A DNA stretch of 64,000 bases from Pseudaminobacter soli (ex Zhang et al. 2022) (GTDB lineage Bacteria; Pseudomonadota; Alphaproteobacteria; Rhizobiales; Rhizobiaceae). The notes below the pieces were generated by a model. It searched no databases, was not told the DNA's origin, and saw nothing but the letters and a program-made list of their open reading frames with translations. The stretch spans positions 62,001 to 126,000 of the forward strand of contig NZ_JABVCF010000009.1 in NCBI RefSeq assembly GCF_014595955.1, given 5' to 3'. A program made the position numbers and the translations under genes. This document shows positions 59,028-64,000 of the stretch, one piece after another (the first letter of the stretch is position 1; every line of letters begins with the position of its first letter).

Positions 59028-60971
59028 ATGAAGAAGTTTGCAGCCATAGTCGCGCTGTCGGCATCGTCGCTTGCAATCTCGGCGGGTGCCTCCTTCGCCG
59101 ACTACTCCTTGACCATCCTGCACATCAACGACTGGCACAGCCGCATCGAATCCAACAACAAGTACGAATCGACCTGCTCGGCCGAGGAGGAGACCAAAGG
59201 CGAGTGCATCGGCGGCGCGGCGCGCCTTGTCACCGCGATCAATGACCGCCGCAAGTCGCTCGAGGGGCAGAACGTTATTCTCCTGAACGGCGGCGACAAC
59301 TTCCAGGGCTCGCTCTTCTACACGACCTACAAGGGCGCGGCGGAAGCCGAATTCCTGAACCTGATGAAGTTCGACGCGATGACCGTCGGCAACCACGAGT
59401 TCGACGACGTCGAGGACGCGCTGGCGCCGTTCCTGGACGTGATCAAGTTCCCGGTCCTCAGCGCCAACGTGCAGGCGAGCGCGGCCGCCAAGGTGGGCGA
59501 CCGCATCAAGCCGTCGGTGGTGCTCGTCATCGGCGGCCAGAAGATCGGCATCATCGGCGCGGTCACGAACGACACGCCCGAAATCGCCTCGCCCGGTCCG
59601 AACATCACGATCGAGGACGACATCAAGACCATCACCGCCGAGGTCGAGAAACTGAAGGGCCAGGGCGTCAACAAGATCATCGCTCTGACCCATGTCGGCT
59701 ATCCGCGCGACAAGGAGTTGATCGCCAAGATCCCCGGCGTGGACGTCGTAGTCGGCGGCCACTCGCATTCGCTGCTCTCGAACACCGACGCCAAGGCCGA
59801 AGGCCCATATCCGACGATGATCGACAATCCGGAGGGCTACCAGGTTCCGGTCACGCAGGCGGCGTCCTATTCGAAGTATCTCGGCGAGTTCACGGTCAGC
59901 TTCGACGACAACGGCGTGGTGAAGGAAGCCAAGGGCGATCCGCTCTATCTCGACAACTCGATCAAACCGGACGAGGCCGTGCTGGCGCGCATCAAGGAGC
60001 TCGGCGCCCCGATCGAGGAATTGAAGAACAAGGAAGTTTCCGAGACCACGAAGGAGATCGACGGCAGCCGCGAGAGTTGCCGCGCGCGCGAATGCGAGAT
60101 GGGCAACATGGTCGCGGATGCGATCCTGGATCGCGTAAAGGGCCAGGGCGTCGAGATCGTCTTCCAGAACGGTGGCGGCCTGCGCGCTTCGATCGACCAG
60201 GGCGTCGTCACGATGGGCGAGGTGCTGACGGTGCTACCGTTCCAGAACACGCTCGCGACCTTCGAGCTCAGCGGCAAGGACGTCGTCGCCTCGCTCGAGG
60301 CCGGCGTAAGCGAGGTCGAGGAAGGCAAGGGCAAGTTCCCCCAGGTCGCCGGGCTGAAATACGCCTTCGACGCCTCGGTGAAGCCGAACGAGGGCCGGAT
60401 CAAGTCGGTCGAGGTCATGGAAAACGGCGCCTGGAAGCCGATCGACGAGGCCAAGACCTATAAAGTCGCGACCAACAACTATGTTCGCCAAGGCGGCGAT
60501 GGCTATGCGCTTTTCGCCAGCAATGCGAAGAACGCATACGACTACGGTCCGAGCCTGGAACAGGTTGTCGCGGACTATCTCGCGAATAACCGTCCGTACA
60601 CGCCGAAGCTGGACGGCCGCATCGTGGAGGTGGCGCAGGCGCAGCCTGCCGCCCCCGAGGCCGCACCTTCCCAGCCTGCACCAGTTCCGACCGAACCGGC
60701 GCCGGCTGCCCCGAAAGTGTCAGAGCCTGCCGCCGCCGAAACCACAGCGCCCGCGGCCGCTCCCGCCGAGACGCCGGCTGCTGGCGAAGCGGCAAAGCCG
60801 GCCGCGCAGACCCCCAGCTCCTACGTGGTGGCGGCCGGCGACAACTATTGGGACATCGCCGAGAAGCTTTATAATCATGGGTCCAAGTGGAAGCTGATCG
60901 CGGACGCCAATCACTACCGGCCGCGCTTCCTGCCTGTGGGCGCGAATCTGACTATACCTCATGCGAAATGA
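59028..60971 (+). CDS. Periplasmic 5'-nucleotidase with C-terminal LysM domain
   Basis: The 647-residue product has a signal peptide (VALSASSLAISAGASFADYS) and a metallophosphatase domain of UshA type (LTILHINDWHSRIESNNKYE, LLNGGDNFQGSLFYTTYKG, MTVGNHEFDDVEDALAPFLD, VVVGGHSHSLL). The 5'-nucleotidase C-terminal domain follows (VFQNGGGLRASIDQGVVTMG). A Pro/Ala-rich linker leads to a LysM domain at the end (YVVAAGDNYWDIAEKLYNHG). It likely cleaves nucleotides while held on peptidoglycan. AGAGGGGAG before the ATG. Confidence 0.92.
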   Translation: MKKFAAIVALSASSLAISAGASFADYSLTILHINDWHSRIESNNKYESTCSAEEETKGECIGGAARLVTAINDRRKSLEGQNVILLNGGDNFQGSLFYTTYKGAAEAEFLNLMKFDAMTVGNHEFDDVEDALAPFLDVIKFPVLSANVQASAAAKVGDRIKPSVVLVIGGQKIGIIGAVTNDTPEIASPGPNITIEDDIKTITAEVEKLKGQGVNKIIALTHVGYPRDKELIAKIPGVDVVVGGHSHSLLSNTDAKAEGPYPTMIDNPEGYQVPVTQAASYSKYLGEFTVSFDDNGVVKEAKGDPLYLDNSIKPDEAVLARIKELGAPIEELKNKEVSETTKEIDGSRESCRARECEMGNMVADAILDRVKGQGVEIVFQNGGGLRASIDQGVVTMGEVLTVLPFQNTLATFELSGKDVVASLEAGVSEVEEGKGKFPQVAGLKYAFDASVKPNEGRIKSVEVMENGAWKPIDEAKTYKVATNNYVRQGGDGYALFASNAKNAYDYGPSLEQVVADYLANNRPYTPKLDGRIVEVAQAQPAAPEAAPSQPAPVPTEPAPAAPKVSEPAAAETTAPAAAPAETPAAGEAAKPAAQTPSSYVVAAGDNYWDIAEKLYNHGSKWKLIADANHYRPRFLPVGANLTIPHAK

Positions 60972-61153
60972 CCGTTTGATTTGCGGGCGCGCCCGCATCG
61001 GATGCGGCCAGAGGCTGCATTGAAAAGCAAAGCGTGGTGAATACCTATACGGCGGCGCGGAAATCCCTTCCGTGCCGTCGGCGCTTGTCGCGCTGCCCGC
61101 CTTGATCATCAGCCGGCTCGAGAGCCGCCTGCTCCGCTCCGGAGAGAAGCCGA

Positions 61154-62215
61154 ATGGACGCAACAACGCCCGTTGCCATTGCGAGGCCAGGAACGGGGCC
61201 GCAGCCTCAAGGCCATCCACCGCTGGAGGCGCGTCGGGTCGGCGTTCTGCTGCTCAACCTCGGCACACCGGATGCGACGGACTTCGCCTCGATGTGGCGC
61301 TACCTGCGTGAGTTCCTCTCCGACCGACGCGTCATCGAGACGCCGCGTTGGAAGTGGTATCCGATCCTTTACGGTATCGTCCTCAACACGCGTCCGCGTT
61401 CGTCCGGCGCGAACTACGATAAGATCTGGGACCGAGAGCGGAACGAGTCCCCGCTCCGCACCATCACGCGCTCGCAGGCGGAGAAACTGCAGCAGGCGTT
61501 TGCGGGCGACGAGCGCATCCTGGTCGACTGGGCGATGCGCTACGGCAATCCCTCGACCGAAAGCGTAATGCAGCGCATGCTTGCACAAGGCTGCGACCGC
61601 ATTCTGGCCGTGCCCCTCTATCCGCAATACTCCGCCAGCACGACGGCCACCGCGAATGACCAGGTGTTCAGCGCGCTGATGAAGATGCGCAACGCGCCCG
61701 CCGTGCGCACTCTTCCGCCCTATTATGACGAGCCAGCCTACATCGAGGCCCTCGCCCACTCAATCGAGCGCTTCCTCGGCACTCTCGACTTCCAGCCGGA
61801 GATGGTGCTGGCCTCCTACCACGGCCTGCCGGTGAGCTATTTCCAGAAGGGCGACCCCTATTACTGTCACTGCCAGAAGACGACCCGGCTCCTGCGCGAG
61901 CGCCTCGGCTGGCCTGCCGAGCGGCTGCTGACCACCTTCCAGTCCCGTTTCGGCAAGGAGGAATGGCTGCAGCCCTATACGGACAAGACGGTCGAGAGGC
62001 TCGCGGGCGAAGGAGTGAAGTCGATGGCGGTGATAACCCCCGGCTTCTCGGCCGACTGCGTCGAAACGCTGGAGGAAATCGCCGACGAGGTCGCGGAGGT
62101 TTTCCGCCATGCCGGCGGCGTCAACTTCGCCCACATACCCTGCCTGAACGACACCGCCGAAGGCATGAGCGTGATCGAGACGGTCGTGCGCCGCGAACTC
62201 GCAGGCTGGATCTGA
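61154..62215 (+). CDS. hemH: Ferrochelatase
   Basis: HemH inserts Fe2+ into protoporphyrin IX as the last step of heme synthesis, at the inner membrane. The 353-residue product has GVLLLNLGTPDATDFASMWR, AVPLYPQYSASTTATANDQV, catalytic His in VLASYHGLPVSYFQKGDPYY, and ITPGFSADCVETLEEIADEV. Brucella also has omp10 close to hemH, as recalled. Confidence 0.95.
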   Translation: MDATTPVAIARPGTGPQPQGHPPLEARRVGVLLLNLGTPDATDFASMWRYLREFLSDRRVIETPRWKWYPILYGIVLNTRPRSSGANYDKIWDRERNESPLRTITRSQAEKLQQAFAGDERILVDWAMRYGNPSTESVMQRMLAQGCDRILAVPLYPQYSASTTATANDQVFSALMKMRNAPAVRTLPPYYDEPAYIEALAHSIERFLGTLDFQPEMVLASYHGLPVSYFQKGDPYYCHCQKTTRLLRERLGWPAERLLTTFQSRFGKEEWLQPYTDKTVERLAGEGVKSMAVITPGFSADCVETLEEIADEVAEVFRHAGGVNFAHIPCLNDTAEGMSVIETVVRRELAGWI

Positions 62216-62310
62216 GCACCAGGGCGGAGCCTACATCACGCGTCGTTCCGGTGACCGGGGAGACCTGTCATTGCATAGTCTCGCCAACCAGTTAGACTGA
62301 TTCCCGGCCG

Positions 62311-62334
62311 CTTCCCGGTGGGCTTGGCGGGAAG
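62311..62334 (+). terminator. Terminator-like hairpin after hemH
   Basis: CTTCCCG (62311-62317) pairs with CGGGAAG (62328-62334) across a 10-base loop, in the 142-base gap between hemH and the SPFH gene. There is no clear T-run. Confidence 0.35.
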
Positions 62335-62357
62335 ATGCAACGTTCAAGGGGGGAAGA

Positions 62358-63311
62358 ATGCCGTTCACCGGTTTTGATGTCGTCATACTGGTCCTGGTCG
62401 TCCTGGTCCTGCTTGTCCTGTTCATGGGCATCAAGACGGTCGGACAGGGCTACAACTACACGGTCGAACGGTTCGGTCGGTACACCAGGACACTGACGCC
62501 CGGACTCAACCTGATCATCCCCTTCATCGATCGCATCGGCGCCAAGATGAACATGATGGAGCAGGTGCTCGACGTCCCCACCCAGGAGGTGATCACCCGC
62601 GACAACGCTACCGTCGCCGTGGACGCCGTCGCCTTCTACCAAGTGCTCAATGCCGCCCAGGCCGCCTATCAGGTCGCCAACCTGCAGGTCGCGATCCTGA
62701 ACCTCACCATGACCAACATCCGCTCGGTGATGGGCTCGATGGATCTGGACGAACTCCTGTCCAACCGCGACGCCATCAACGACCGGCTGCTGCACATCGT
62801 CGACGAAGCCGCAAATGTCTGGGGCCTCAAGGTCACGCGGGTCGAGATCAAGGACATCAATCCTCCCGCCAATCTGGTGGAGTCGATGGCCCGCCAGATG
62901 ATGGCGGAGCGCAACAAGCGCGCGCAGATCCTCGAAGCCGAAGGCCTGAAGCAGGCGCAAGTGCTGGAGGCCGAAGGCCGCAGGGAGGCCGCCTTCCGCG
63001 ACGCCGAGGCACGCGAACGCGCGGCCGAGGCGGAGGCACGCGCGACCCAGGTGGTGTCAGATGCAATCGCCAACGGCGACGTCCAGGCGATCAACTACTT
63101 CGTCGCGCAGAAATACACCGAGGCACTCGGGAAGATCGCTTCCGCCGGCAACAGCAAGATCATATTGATGCCGTTCGAGGCCTCGTCCCTGATCGGAACG
63201 CTGGGCGGCATCGGTTCGATCGCTCGCGACATGTTCGGCAACGACGGAGGGTCTCCCGCACCCCGCTCGCCAGCCCGGCCGCCGCTGACGCGCCCGCCTG
63301 AGCAGAGGTAG
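62358..63311 (+). CDS. SPFH/band-7 membrane protein (QmcA-like)
   Basis: The 317-residue product has an N-terminal helix ([20 protein letters not shown]), an SPFH domain ([60 protein letters not shown]), and a long Ala/Glu coiled coil (about 185-240). It forms membrane microdomain scaffolds and often controls proteases. It is followed after 5 bases by its usual partner, an NfeD protein. Confidence 0.93.
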   Translation: MPFTGFDVVILVLVVLVLLVLFMGIKTVGQGYNYTVERFGRYTRTLTPGLNLIIPFIDRIGAKMNMMEQVLDVPTQEVITRDNATVAVDAVAFYQVLNAAQAAYQVANLQVAILNLTMTNIRSVMGSMDLDELLSNRDAINDRLLHIVDEAANVWGLKVTRVEIKDINPPANLVESMARQMMAERNKRAQILEAEGLKQAQVLEAEGRREAAFRDAEARERAAEAEARATQVVSDAIANGDVQAINYFVAQKYTEALGKIASAGNSKIILMPFEASSLIGTLGGIGSIARDMFGNDGGSPAPRSPARPPLTRPPEQR

Positions 63312-63316
63312 GGAGA

Positions 63317-63778
63317 GTGCAAGTGCTGGAGTGGATGCTTGTCCAACTCGGGCCCTGGAACTGGATGGTTCTGGGGCTGGTGCTGCTGGCGCTCGAAATT
63401 CTCGTTCCGGGCGTCTTCCTGCTATGGATCGGCATCGCCGCCCTGGTGGTCGGCGCGATCTCGCTCATGCCCTGGCAGGCGGAAATATGGGTCTGGCAGG
63501 TGCAGGTCCTGGTGTTCCTGGTGCTTGCGCTGATCTCGGCCTATGTGGGGCGCAAGATCACCGCCGCGCAAACCACCACCGATCAGCCGCTGCTCAACCG
63601 ACGCGGCGAGCAACTCATCGGCCGCACCGCGACCCTGACGGAGCCGATCCTCGAGGGCCGCGGACGCATCAAGCTCGGCGACACCCTATGGCGGGTTTCC
63701 GGGCCCGACCTACCGGTCGGCACCCGGGTTATCGTCATCGCAGTCAATGATCTGGAACTGGTGGTGGCGCAAACCTGA
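63317..63778 (+). CDS. NfeD-like membrane protein
   Basis: The 153-residue product starts at GTG with GGGAG before it. It has three helices (WMVLGLVLLALEILVPGVFL, IGIAALVVGAISLMP, VLVFLVLALISAYVGRKITA) and a C-terminal OB fold (GRTATLTEPILEGRGRIKLG, DTLWRVSGPDLPVGTRVIVI). NfeD partners SPFH proteins; the spacing supports an operon. Confidence 0.92.
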   Translation: MQVLEWMLVQLGPWNWMVLGLVLLALEILVPGVFLLWIGIAALVVGAISLMPWQAEIWVWQVQVLVFLVLALISAYVGRKITAAQTTTDQPLLNRRGEQLIGRTATLTEPILEGRGRIKLGDTLWRVSGPDLPVGTRVIVIAVNDLELVVAQT

Positions 63779-63799
63779 CCTGCGCGCTGGCCCGGATCG

Positions 63800-64000
63800 T
63801 CAGGCCGCGCCGACCTTGAGCAGATCGTGAAGATGCACGATCCCGACGACCTCGCGGTCCTCGACGACCACGAGCGCGGAAATGGATGCATTCTGGATCA
63901 TCTGAAGCGCCGAGGCCGCGAGCATATTGGGCTCAACGGTCTTCGGCTTGTGCGTCATCACCTGATCGACGGTCTTCGACGGCAGGTCCTGGTCGAACTG
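63800..64000 (-). CDS. kdsD: Arabinose-5-phosphate isomerase KdsD/KpsF-like, C-terminal CBS end (5' part outside window)
   Basis: Only the last 66 residues are present: the end of a second CBS domain (VDQVMTHKPKTVEPNMLAAS, ALVVVEDREVVGIVHLHDLL, KVGAA). The HLHDLL ending is the signature of KdsD/KpsF, which makes D-arabinose-5-phosphate for Kdo synthesis. Other CBS proteins cannot be excluded from so little sequence. Confidence 0.75.
   Translation of the reverse strand, partial: QFDQDLPSKTVDQVMTHKPKTVEPNMLAASALQMIQNASISALVVVEDREVVGIVHLHDLLKVGAA

Noticed and set aside
1-64000. Prophage, insertion sequence, integrative element or tRNA genes
   Set aside because: No integrase, transposase, phage structural gene, attachment-site duplication or tRNA cloverleaf was recognised on reading both strands.

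Overview
The window is a 64 kb piece of a GC-rich alphaproteobacterial chromosome, most likely from the Rhizobiales and close to Mesorhizobium, Phyllobacteriaceae or Brucella. The evidence is a Brucella/Rhizobium-type flagellar cluster (motB-motC-fliK-lytic transglycosylase-ftcR-flgE-flgK-flgL-flaF-flbT-flgD-fliQ, then flhA-fliR), an Omp10-type lipoprotein beside a ferrochelatase gene, the ornithine decarboxylase plus homospermidine synthase polyamine route, and palindromic repeats typical of rhizobial intergenic DNA. No tRNA, rRNA, CRISPR array, prophage or insertion sequence was recognised. All assignments come from reading the sequence; no database search was run.

Region 1 (1-21258) is flagellar. 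It opens inside fliF and runs through a FliH-like gene, motB, motC, fliK, a transglycosylase, the regulator ftcR, hook and junction genes, flaF/flbT, flgD and fliQ. About 3.5 kb then separates fliQ from flhA. It holds two small secreted Asp/Gly-rich repeat proteins and, convergent with them, a LuxR-type response regulator and its histidine kinase. A palindrome of the form CGGAC-N4-GTCCG recurs in front of both secreted-protein genes and in the kinase/flhA intergenic space, twice as tandem sites 21 bp apart. This looks like a self-contained regulon inside the flagellar cluster and is the best candidate here for an undescribed system. The flagellar genes resume with flhA, fliR, a FliJ-like gene, flgJ, a FlgN-like gene and a FliL-like gene.

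Region 2 (21395-31007) holds an SCP2 domain protein, a GNAT acetyltransferase whose N-terminus is encoded by a palindromic repeat, ornithine decarboxylase with a roughly 530-nt structured leader (speF-RNA candidate), an orphan gene, an amidase, a LysR regulator, a class III cyclase with TPRs, and an ankyrin/YHS pair. Region 3 (31197-34971) is a probable metal-efflux block: a DUF1007 protein, a His-rich NicO transporter, an SDR, and a His-rich CDF transporter.

Region 4 (34984-47706) is mixed accessory and metabolic: an acetyltransferase, a VapBC pair with a frameshifted toxin, an aminotransferase plus an AroE-like dehydrogenase, a MarR-GNAT protein with an operator over its start, an MHS transporter, an SDR with a triple CtrA-like box upstream, a TetR-controlled membrane operon, a TerB-like protein, trhO and eda. 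Region 5 (47792-64000) holds a DUF882 peptidase-like protein, an orphan sigma-54 response regulator, pepF, pabB-pabC, a decayed RHH/ParE toxin-antitoxin pair, a DUF3445 oxidase-like gene, homospermidine synthase, omp10, a 5'-nucleotidase with a LysM tail, hemH, an SPFH/NfeD pair and the 3' end of a kdsD-like gene.
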